Below are positions 1-5,895 of a DNA stretch of 6,088 nt, piece after piece; within the stretch, counting starts at the first letter, position 1; each line of letters begins with the position of its first letter. The stretch is taken from NCBI GenBank assembly GCA_937894935.1, contig CALAYC010000322.1, positions 1 through 6,088 of the forward strand. The letters run 5' to 3'. A program made the position numbers and the translations under genes. Under the pieces are notes generated by a model, which ran no database searches, was not told where the DNA came from, and saw nothing but the letters and a program-made list of their open reading frames with translations. The DNA is from an uncultured Verrucomicrobiota bacterium (GTDB lineage: Bacteria; Verrucomicrobiota; Verrucomicrobiia; Limisphaerales; JADLHS01).

Positions 1-668
1 AATTGCCAGCCCGCTTGCTCCTGCACGACTTGCGCCTTCAGCGAAGTGTTGAATGCCGCCCAGTCCGCCGTGAGTTGCATCACATTGGTCGCGCTGACAT
101 CCCATTGCACCTGCACTTCCCCTTCCGACTTTGGCGCATCCAGCACCGCGTTCAATCGGCCCGCTCGCCATTTTGCATACGAGATTTCCACCGCGTTCGT
201 TCCCAAAACCACGCGCGCATTGGTCAACTCTGTCGTCGGCAACGTGCGCTTCAGCATTTCCGTCGTTTGCATCACTTGGGTCATGACCCGATGAAACGAG
301 CCAGGTTGATTCGAATCGCTTCCGGAAGTTTTTCCGCCGAACGCCAGTTCCACTCCAACGATTCTCAACAACGGCGTCTCATTCGTACGCGCTGCTTCAC
401 CCTGTCGCCACCAGACAAACGGTAACGCTCCCGCCACGCGCTCGACTTTCAATTTCGTGCCACCCCACTGACCGGAAATTCCCTCGACGGCGAAACGCGA
501 ATAGCCCTGTCGATCGTAAGAATCGTATTGAATCCCGAATCGGTTCAGCACCGGGCGCAACACCCACGGCAACCACAACGGCAACGCGACCACCAGAACG
601 ATCAGCGCAAGCAATCCGATCGCGATAAATCGCAGTATTTTCCGGCGTTTCCCCTTGGCTGCTTCCAT
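1..668 (-). CDS. AsmA/TamB-like inner-membrane-anchored protein, N-terminal part (runs off left edge)
   Basis: An open frame starts at ATG 668 and continues without a stop for 222 codons to the window edge, so the C-terminal part is missing. An in-frame TGA directly precedes the ATG, which makes this the earliest possible start; the ribosome site is weak (AGAGAAG about 8 bases upstream). The protein begins with a basic stretch (KGKRRK, residues 5-10) and one hydrophobic helix (about 11-38, ending LPLWLPWVLRP), typical of an N-in signal anchor. After it comes a polar, beta-rich region with short alternating patterns such as GGTKLKVERV and LTNARVVLGTNAVEIS. This layout resembles AsmA, TamB and YdbH-type proteins, which are anchored in the inner membrane and extend into the periplasm to help lipid or outer-membrane traffic. 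That assignment is inference from architecture; no diagnostic motif is visible. It follows sucB by 25 bases and is probably cotranscribed. The coding call is firmer than the family call. Confidence 0.6.
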   Translation of the reverse strand, partial: MEAAKGKRRKILRFIAIGLLALIVLVVALPLWLPWVLRPVLNRFGIQYDSYDRQGYSRFAVEGISGQWGGTKLKVERVAGALPFVWWRQGEAARTNETPLLRIVGVELAFGGKTSGSDSNQPGSFHRVMTQVMQTTEMLKRTLPTTELTNARVVLGTNAVEISYAKWRAGRLNAVLDAPKSEGEVQVQWDVSATNVMQLTADWAAFNTSLKAQVVQEQAGWQ

Positions 669-693
669 TCAATTACTTCTCTGCGGTTGCGCT

Positions 694-1956
694 TCAGATT
701 TCGATCAACATGCGTGCAGGATTTTCAATCGCCTCCTTGATGCGACGCAAAAATAACACCGCCTCCCGCCCATCCACGAGCCGATGATCATAACTCAACG
801 CCACGTACATCATCGGGCGTATGACCACTTGACCGTTCACCGCAACCGGTCGCTCTTGAATGGTGTGCATACCGAGAATGCCCGTTTGCGGCGGATTGAT
901 GATTGGCGTGGAAAGAAGCGAACCAAAAACGCCGCCGTTTGTAATCGTGAATGTGCCACCTTCCAGATCGGCAGGTTTTAATTTTCCTTCGCGCGCACGT
1001 TGCGCAAACGCAGCAATACTTTTTTCCACTTCGGCAAAGCTCATCCGCTCCGCTCGACGCAACACCGGCACAACCAACCCGCGGTCAGTCGAAATCGCCA
1101 CGCCGACGTCGAAATAATTTCGATACACGATATCCGTCTCGCGAATTTCCGCGTTAAGCTTCGGAAACTGTTTCAACGCATCAATCGTCGCTTTCACAAA
1201 AAACGACATCAATCCCAGCCGCACCTGATGCCGCTTCTCAAACTTCTCGCCAAACTCCTTTCGCAATGCTTGCGCCGCCGACATGTCCACTTCGTTGAAC
1301 GTCGTCAACATCGCCATCGTCTGCTGCGCTTCCACCAACCGCCGTGCCACCGTCCGCCGCAACATCGTCATCGGAACAACCTCTTCATCGCGCTCATCGG
1401 AAGACGACGCAGTGGATTCCGCTTCAGTCGCGACTTCGGATTCCTCGCGTTCAGGCAACTCCCGTTGCTTCGGCGTTTTCAATTCCTCCTCACGCGCCGC
1501 TTCGCCGTCGTCCACCGCTTCGCTTCGCGCTTCACTTGCAGGTCGCTTTTCTTCCGCTCCAGCAGTTCTTTTTGTTTCAGTTTCAGAAGCGGTTTCCTTT
1601 GCTGCTGGTTGAGATTTCGATGCGACAGATTGCTCCTCGGATTTCGCTTCTGATTCAGCTTTGTTCTTTCGTTCCGCCTTCGGGTTTTCGGGCGACGGTT
1701 TTGTTTCCTCGCTCGCTTGAGTCGCTTCAATCTGCGCCACAGCTTCGCCGACTTTAACCGTTTCACCCGCCTGATGGAGAATTTTCGTTAATCGCCCGCC
1801 TTCCGGTGCGGACAGATCGAATGTGGTTTTCTCCGAATCAATCACCGCTACCGCTTCATCGGTCTGCACCGGATCGCCCTCCGCCTTCAGCCATTCGCTG
1901 ATCTGCACTTCGGTGATGGATTCGCCGACCTGAGGAATTTTAATTTCAGTTGCCAT
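694..1956 (-). CDS. sucB: 2-oxoglutarate dehydrogenase E2, dihydrolipoyllysine-residue succinyltransferase
   Basis: A 420-residue E2 core subunit of the cytosolic 2-oxoglutarate dehydrogenase complex. It takes the succinyl group from E1 on a swinging lipoyl arm and passes it to CoA. Residues 1-77 form a biotinyl/lipoyl domain (IPQVGESITEV near the start); the lipoylated lysine is K43 in DSEKTTFDL. Residues 193-420 form the acyltransferase domain, with the family signatures FTITNGGVFGSLLSTP and INPPQTGILGMH and the catalytic motif DHRLVDG (H391, D395). These match succinyltransferases better than pyruvate-type E2s. Residues 78-192 are a Glu/Ala/Ser/Lys-rich linker in which I cannot find the usual E3-binding domain. 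The start ATG is preceded by GGAAGGA at a good distance, and the gene begins 21 bases after the sucA stop, so the two are surely cotranscribed. Product assignment is firm; the missing domain is the odd point. Confidence 0.97.
   Translation of the reverse strand: MATEIKIPQVGESITEVQISEWLKAEGDPVQTDEAVAVIDSEKTTFDLSAPEGGRLTKILHQAGETVKVGEAVAQIEATQASEETKPSPENPKAERKNKAESEAKSEEQSVASKSQPAAKETASETETKRTAGAEEKRPASEARSEAVDDGEAAREEELKTPKQRELPEREESEVATEAESTASSSDERDEEVVPMTMLRRTVARRLVEAQQTMAMLTTFNEVDMSAAQALRKEFGEKFEKRHQVRLGLMSFFVKATIDALKQFPKLNAEIRETDIVYRNYFDVGVAISTDRGLVVPVLRRAERMSFAEVEKSIAAFAQRAREGKLKPADLEGGTFTITNGGVFGSLLSTPIINPPQTGILGMHTIQERPVAVNGQVVIRPMMYVALSYDHRLVDGREAVLFLRRIKEAIENPARMLIEI
1381..1725 (-). 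other. Charged low-complexity linker of SucB, replacing the E3-binding domain
   Basis: This stretch encodes residues 78-192 of SucB. It is dominated by E, A, S, K, R and T, with recurring short units such as SEAKSEE, SETETK and SEARSEA, and only three prolines after residue 100 apart from the one near its end. Alanine/proline-rich flexible linkers are usual in E2 proteins, but they normally flank a folded domain of about 35 residues with an SPAVR-like opening and a GTGxxGRI-like turn. Neither signature is visible. The skewed composition also opens long but spurious frames on the opposite strand. Confidence 0.7.
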
Positions 1957-1965
1957 AAACGATCG

Positions 1966-1972
1966 TCCTTCC
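1966..1972 (-). promoter_or_regulatory. Ribosome binding site of sucB
   Basis: GGAAGGA on the minus strand ends 9 bases before the sucB ATG, inside the 21-base gap after the sucA stop. It supports that ATG as the start. The short gap leaves no room for a separate terminator or promoter between the two genes. Confidence 0.7.
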
Positions 1973-1977
1973 GGTTT

Positions 1978-4863
1978 TTATTCGCTGTCCTGCTCTCCCG
2001 AATTCTTCGCCGCGGTCGCCTGCTGCGTTTGCGGCATCACGACGTTGCGGTCAGGCTCGCGATCGCCAAACGCGCGGGCGATGATTTGCGCCTGTTCCAG
2101 TTTGTGCGCTCCTGCCGAACCCGTCGCCGGACTCGCTGATTCCGACCGACTCACCAGTGCGAACGGAAAACGTCCCAACAATTTTTTGCCGAACCGATCA
2201 TGAAGATAACGCCACGCCCCCATGTTCGCCGGTTCTTCCTGCACCCACACCACGGGCGTTCCGTCCGCACAGGAACTCAAGATGTTTTCGATTAATTCCA
2301 TTCGCAGCGGATATAACTGTTCCAATCGAATAATCGCCACATCCGACCGCTTCTGTTCCGCGCGATACGCCAGCAGTTCGAAATAAATTTTCCCGCTGCA
2401 CAGCAACACGCGTTTCGCCTGTCGCAAATCCATCTCATCCGGCAGCACGCGTTGAAACCTCCCGCTCGCGCATTCGTCCAGCGAAGAAACCACCTGCGAA
2501 TGGCGCAACAGACTTTTCGGCGTGAGCACGACGAGCGGTTTGAGCCATTTGCGGACCGATTGCCGCCGCAACACGTGAAAATACTGCGCCGGCGTGGTGG
2601 GTTGAACGATTTGCAGATTGTCCTCCGCCGCCAATGTGAGAAACCGTTCCAGGCGCGCGCTGGAATGTTCCGGCCCCATGCCTTCGAATCCGTGCGGCAA
2701 CAACAGCACCAAACCCGAAAGCCGTCGCCACTTGTCTTCCGCGCTGCTGATGAATTGATCGAGAATCACCTGCGCCGCATTTACGAAGTCGCCAAACTGC
2801 GCTTCCCACAACACGAGCGCATCCGGTGCATCAAGGCTGTAACCGTATTCAAAACCGAGCGCACCGGCTTCAGACAGCGGACTGTTGTAAATGTCCACCG
2901 GCGCTTGGTCGTCGCTCAAATGTTGCAGCGGCACGTAGGTGAAACCTTCCTTTTGATCATGCAACACGGCGTGCCGCTGACTGAACGTGCCGCGACCGGT
3001 GTCCTGTCCTGTCAATCGAATGCGTATGCCATCTGCTGCCAGACTCGCCAACGCGAGCGCTTCCGCCGCCGCCCAATCGAGCGGATGTATGCCTTCCGCC
3101 ATGTCGCATCGCGCTTGTAAAAATCGTTCCAACTTCGGATGCACGTGAAATCGCGATGGCACGGTAGCCAATTGTTTCAACAACTCGCTCAAACGCTCAC
3201 GCGGCACACCGGTATCCGGTTCATCCTGCGGCTCCGGACCGCCACGATAGGCGTCCCAACAAGTCCGGTTGACGCGCGGCGGCTGACAGGCTGCGCCGCG
3301 CGCTGTTTTCAATTCGGCTTCAAGTTTCTCCTGGCGTTGTTGCGCGATTTCGTCGGCTTCTTCGCGCGAAATGTTCTGATGCTTGAGCAGATGTTCCAGA
3401 TAGGCGTCGCGCACGCTGGGACGATCATCTATCGCCCGATATAGTAACGGTTGCGTGAAGGTCGGTTCATCCGTTTCGTTGTGACCGAGCCGACGATAGC
3501 CATACATGTCGATGAACACGTCGGAATGAAATTCCCGTCGGTAATCCATCGCCAATTGCACCACCTGCGCCACGGCTTCCGGATCTTCGCCGTTCACATG
3601 AAAAACCGGCGCCGCCAACATCCGCGCCACATCCGTCGCATACGTGGTCGAACGTCCCTGCTCCGGTGGCGTGGTAAAACCGATCTGATTATTCACAATC
3701 ACATGCAACGCGCCGCCTACCGCGTAGCCGGGAAGTTTGCTGAGATTCAACGTTTCCTGCACTACGCCTTCGCCCGCAAACGCCGCATCACCGTGAATAA
3801 TCAATCCCAATGTCTCGCGCCGCTCCGCATCTTCGTTTCGATCCTGATGCGCGCGCACCCGCCCGAGCACCACCGGATCAACAAACTCCAGATGACTCGG
3901 ATTGAAACACAGCGAAAGATGAATCTCGCGTCCGGCCGCAGTAACCCATTTGCCACTGTGACCGAGGTGATATTTCACATCGCCGCGCCCTTGCCACAAT
4001 TCCGGTTCAGCATCGGCAAATTCGCGAAAAATATCACACGCCGGTTTGCCGACGATATGCGCCAGCACATTGAGCCGCCCACGATGCCCCATGCCGATAA
4101 TGATTTTACGAACACCTTGATTACCGGCTTTCTCCACCGCGAGATCGAGCAATGGTAATAACGTTTCGCAGCCTTCGAGCGAAAACGTTTTCGCACCGAG
4201 AAATTTCTTGCGCAGAAATTCCTCAAATACCACCGCGTCCGTGAGCCGCGTGAGAATGCGCAATTGTTCGTGTCGCGATAACTCGATCCGGTTCTGCGTT
4301 CGCTCCATGCGCCGCTGCAACCATTGCCGCGCTTTGAGATTATCAATGTGCATGAACTGCACGCCGATCGATCGGCAATAGGTATTGCGCAGGCGCTGAA
4401 AAATCTCTCGCACGGTAAGCGGTTCATCGAATTGCACCATCGGAAGATTGGTGACCAACTCCAGTTCAGCGTCGTTAAAACCGTAGAACTCCAGTTTCAA
4501 TTCCGCGGGACAGGGACGCGGTCGCGCCAATGGATCAATCGCCGCGATCAAGTGCCCGTGTTGCCGATGATTGCGCACAAGCCGATACAACCGCTCGCTT
4601 AAACTCGTCGTCAACGGATCGAGTCGCACGCTACGATCTACTGTTCGTTTCGGCTCCGACGGATTGAACACACTGCGCGCATGAAACGATGGCGATAGTT
4701 GCGCGTCGTGTTCATCGCCATTGTTGCGCGCGAAGAATTCCTGCCACTCGACGGGAAGCGATTCCGGATGATTGCGGCTTTCCGCGTACAATTGCTCCAC
4801 ATACGCGAGGTTCTGGACGTTGGTCGGCAACGTGTTCTTTTTCGTTCGTCGTTCTTTCTTCAT
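1978..4863 (-). CDS. sucA: 2-oxoglutarate dehydrogenase E1 (thiamine diphosphate-dependent decarboxylase)
   Basis: A complete 961-residue E1, close to the roughly 930 of the E. coli protein. It decarboxylates 2-oxoglutarate with thiamine diphosphate and succinylates the lipoyl group of SucB. The N-terminal E1 segment is present (LAYVEQLYAESR to PVEWQEFF, residues 19-44), then HGHLIAAIDPL (102-112). Catalytic-domain signatures follow: GMGHRGRLNVL with H260, GDVKYHLG with H299, SHLEFVDPVVLGRVRAHQDR, the cofactor/metal-binding GDAAFAGEG (358-366) with NNQIGFTT (391-398), and YRRLGHNETDEP (456-467). The transketolase-like pyrimidine-binding half has TGQDTGRGTFSQRHAV (618-633) and LPHGFEGMGPEHSSAR (722-737). 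The C-terminal domain ends near residue 933; about 28 polar residues follow that E. coli SucA lacks. ATG 4863 was chosen because GAGGAAA lies just upstream and the protein then begins MKKERRTKKN as in the family. An in-frame ATG at 4950 would add 29 cysteine- and phenylalanine-rich residues from an out-of-frame reading of the upstream oxidase remnant. Confidence 0.98.
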   Translation of the reverse strand: MKKERRTKKNTLPTNVQNLAYVEQLYAESRNHPESLPVEWQEFFARNNGDEHDAQLSPSFHARSVFNPSEPKRTVDRSVRLDPLTTSLSERLYRLVRNHRQHGHLIAAIDPLARPRPCPAELKLEFYGFNDAELELVTNLPMVQFDEPLTVREIFQRLRNTYCRSIGVQFMHIDNLKARQWLQRRMERTQNRIELSRHEQLRILTRLTDAVVFEEFLRKKFLGAKTFSLEGCETLLPLLDLAVEKAGNQGVRKIIIGMGHRGRLNVLAHIVGKPACDIFREFADAEPELWQGRGDVKYHLGHSGKWVTAAGREIHLSLCFNPSHLEFVDPVVLGRVRAHQDRNEDAERRETLGLIIHGDAAFAGEGVVQETLNLSKLPGYAVGGALHVIVNNQIGFTTPPEQGRSTTYATDVARMLAAPVFHVNGEDPEAVAQVVQLAMDYRREFHSDVFIDMYGYRRLGHNETDEPTFTQPLLYRAIDDRPSVRDAYLEHLLKHQNISREEADEIAQQRQEKLEAELKTARGAACQPPRVNRTCWDAYRGGPEPQDEPDTGVPRERLSELLKQLATVPSRFHVHPKLERFLQARCDMAEGIHPLDWAAAEALALASLAADGIRIRLTGQDTGRGTFSQRHAVLHDQKEGFTYVPLQHLSDDQAPVDIYNSPLSEAGALGFEYGYSLDAPDALVLWEAQFGDFVNAAQVILDQFISSAEDKWRRLSGLVLLLPHGFEGMGPEHSSARLERFLTLAAEDNLQIVQPTTPAQYFHVLRRQSVRKWLKPLVVLTPKSLLRHSQVVSSLDECASGRFQRVLPDEMDLRQAKRVLLCSGKIYFELLAYRAEQKRSDVAIIRLEQLYPLRMELIENILSSCADGTPVVWVQEEPANMGAWRYLHDRFGKKLLGRFPFALVSRSESASPATGSAGAHKLEQAQIIARAFGDREPDRNVVMPQTQQATAAKNSGEQDSE

Positions 4864-5039
4864 CAGATTTCCTCGCGCGTCAGGTAGTCGCTCATCGCCA
4901 ACGCCAACAAAATGGCCAAACAGAAAAACCCCGCAGCCACAAAAATCCACGTCAGCTTCGAACTATAGCGCACTTGCATGAAAACCAGAACGACCATTAA
5001 CACTTTCGCCACCGCAATCGTCATCGCCACGACGATGCT
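4863..5039 (-). pseudogene. Cytochrome c oxidase subunit IV (COX4_pro-like), 5'-truncated
   Basis: The frame ending in TGA at 4865-4863 reads SIVVAMTIAVAK, then VLVFMQVRYSSKLTW, a second hydrophobic helix, and ends MSDYLTREEI. This is the typical C-terminal two thirds of the small prokaryotic cytochrome c oxidase subunit IV: the FMxxRYSSxLTW loop between the last two helices and the SDYLTR tail are both recognisable. Family members are roughly 90-110 residues with three helices. Here an in-frame TGA (5042-5040) sits just before the homology starts, so the first helix and N-terminus are missing. An internal ATG at 5024 could still give a 53-residue two-helix peptide, but no convincing ribosome site precedes it. 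It would have sat in the inner membrane beside subunits I-III of a proton-pumping oxidase. Whether the remnant is still translated is unknown. Its stop overlaps the sucA start. Confidence 0.75.
4868..4874 (-). promoter_or_regulatory. Ribosome binding site that fixes the sucA start
   Basis: GAGGAAA on the minus strand has six bases between GAGGA and the sucA ATG at 4863. It lies inside the last codons of the upstream subunit IV remnant, whose TGA overlaps the sucA ATG by one base (TGATG). The arrangement favours translational coupling and decides against the longer start at 4950. Confidence 0.75.
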
Positions 5040-5083
5040 TCAGAATCGTTCCAGCACCAGCAACGCCCGTAATCGCCAGCGCG

Positions 5084-5219
5084 CAGCGCCATCAGACCAC
5101 CAATCATAACCAGATACCAATTCAGCAGATTCAGTTTCGGAAACACCACATCGCGCGCCCACCATCATCGGGTTGACGAAGTTGCCCGACAACGCAGTTC
5201 GGATAAAATTTGCTGCGAA
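5084..5219 (-). pseudogene. Cytochrome c oxidase subunit I fragment (ctaD/coxA-like), frameshifted
   Basis: Reading down from 5152, the minus strand encodes DVVFPKLNLLNWYLVMIGGL and then MAL. This matches the region after the GA-x-D motif of haem-copper oxidase subunit I (family pattern GARDxAFPKLNLLSWYL, then IGG). Just upstream but in another frame, 5219-5154 reads FAANFIRTALSGNFVNPMMV followed by GA, which resembles the segment GNF--P-MIGA that normally comes directly before it. The two frames join if two bases are missing from the CG run at about 5152-5158. No start codon, no metal-ligand helices and no remainder of the roughly 500-residue protein are present, and homology stops near 5084. 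Only about 40 unassigned bases separate it from the subunit IV remnant. The DVVFPKLN part is secure; the upstream frame (5161-5219) is less so and could be unrelated DNA. Confidence 0.65.
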
Positions 5220-5421
5220 GCCAAGTCACGCTCGCTCGCACAACGCCCTTTCATTACGCGGCTTTGATGCATCGAAACGGCACATCAGAAAGTCATCTCA
5301 GAAAATTGCTCAATTCGACTCAGCGGCGATTCTGAACTGATTTTCAGGGCCGGGTCGCTTGTTGATTTCTTCGTCCCGACGAAAGATTGAGAGAGGCTTT
5401 CTCGCAGTCCGCACCAACGTC
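5220..5421. other. Intergenic region between the divergent units, no gene seen
   Basis: About 200 bases with no reading frame I can relate to a protein. It should hold the promoter for the plus-strand mgtC-like/pqiA-like pair and possibly one for the minus-strand sucA operon. I found no convincing -35/-10 pair; TTGCTC at about 5307 followed after 17 bases by ATTCTG is a weak candidate for the plus strand. A small inverted repeat (CTGAA ... TTCAG, about 5332-5347, six-base loop) and a direct repeat TCAGAA (about 5285 and 5297) are present but too short to interpret. Confidence 0.5.
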
Positions 5422-5895
5422 ATGGAACTCGAAGTTGAACTCAGAACCATCGGCCTGATTGCCGCCGCGATGGGATTGGGAGCCGTTATCGGATTTGAAC
5501 GCGAATATGCCGACAAACCGGCGGGCATCCGCACTCACATGTTGATAGCCGGCGGTTCAGCATTGCTCGTCATCCTCGGAAATCTGCTGGTGAAAGGTTT
5601 TGCTGCGAGCCTTGGCGACGGACTACTGCGCGTCGATCCGATGCGTCTCATCGAAGCGATTGTTGCCGGCGTTGCGTTCCTCGGCGCAGGCACGATCATT
5701 CGTCGCGAACAGGGCTCAACCGTGAATGGCCTGACCACCGGCGCAACGATGTTGTTTACGGCGGCCATCGGAATCTGTGTCGCTGTGGAAGAACTGCTTC
5801 TCGCCGTCGGCGTAACCGCTCTCGCGTTGTTAACGCTGCGCGTCGTGAGTTTCCTCGATCGATGGATCAAACGCAGGAGAGAAAAATCAATATGA
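5422..5895 (+). CDS. MgtC/SapB-family inner-membrane protein (short form)
   Basis: A complete 157-residue membrane protein. The start MELEVELRTIGLIAAAMG is typical of the family. The signature region GFEREYADKPAGIRTHML (24-41) carries the conserved ERE and KPAGxRTH residues, and the second conserved block is AGVAFLGAGTIIRR (82-95) followed by VNGLTTGATMLFTAAIG. About four to five hydrophobic helices are visible (roughly 9-24, 40-57, 77-93, 106-121, 124-145), ending in a basic cytoplasmic tail DRWIKRRREK. It corresponds to the membrane domain only; the C-terminal ACT-like domain of the longer Salmonella MgtC (about 230 residues) is absent, as in many short relatives. The family is linked to magnesium limitation, acid stress and membrane energetics, but its biochemical role is not settled. 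ATG 5422 was preferred to an upstream TTG at 5359, although neither has a clear ribosome site. It overlaps the next gene by four bases (ATGA). Confidence 0.93.
   Translation: MELEVELRTIGLIAAAMGLGAVIGFEREYADKPAGIRTHMLIAGGSALLVILGNLLVKGFAASLGDGLLRVDPMRLIEAIVAGVAFLGAGTIIRREQGSTVNGLTTGATMLFTAAIGICVAVEELLLAVGVTALALLTLRVVSFLDRWIKRRREKSI
5875..5880 (+). promoter_or_regulatory. Ribosome binding site of the pqiA-like gene
   Basis: AGGAGA lies within the last codons of the MgtC-like gene, 11 bases before the ATG at 5892. It supports this start and translation coupled to the upstream gene through the ATGA overlap. Confidence 0.6.

Noticed and set aside
397..672. Minus-strand 91-codon frame overlapping the AsmA-like gene
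   Set aside because: It lies in another frame of the same strand. The frame from ATG 668 stays open to the window edge, has a proper membrane anchor and extends much further.
1000..1653. Long plus-strand open frame opposite sucB (217 codons, Arg/Phe/His-rich)
   Set aside because: It mirrors the Glu/Lys-rich linker and catalytic domain of SucB on the other strand. Its composition is implausible and no family is recognisable.
2452..4158. Several plus-strand open frames of 100-235 codons opposite sucA
   Set aside because: All are antisense to a firmly identified E1 gene, with no motifs; they follow from codon bias in sucA.
4864..4950. A 29-residue N-terminal extension of SucA from an in-frame ATG at 4950
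   Set aside because: These codons are an out-of-frame reading of the subunit IV remnant. The extension has no family similarity, and the ATG at 4863 has a strong ribosome site and the expected E1 N-terminus.
5332..5347. Small inverted repeat (CTGAA/TTCAG) as a terminator
   Set aside because: The stem is only five base pairs, AT-rich, and lacks a following T-run; it is not positioned at the end of any gene.
5359..5421. TTG start adding 21 residues to the MgtC-like protein
   Set aside because: The added residues (SSSRRKIERGF region) are polar and unlike the family. Family members normally begin a few residues before the first helix, which fits ATG 5422.
5310..5870. Minus-strand open frames opposite the MgtC-like gene
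   Set aside because: They are antisense shadows of a clearly recognised membrane protein and have no motifs of their own.
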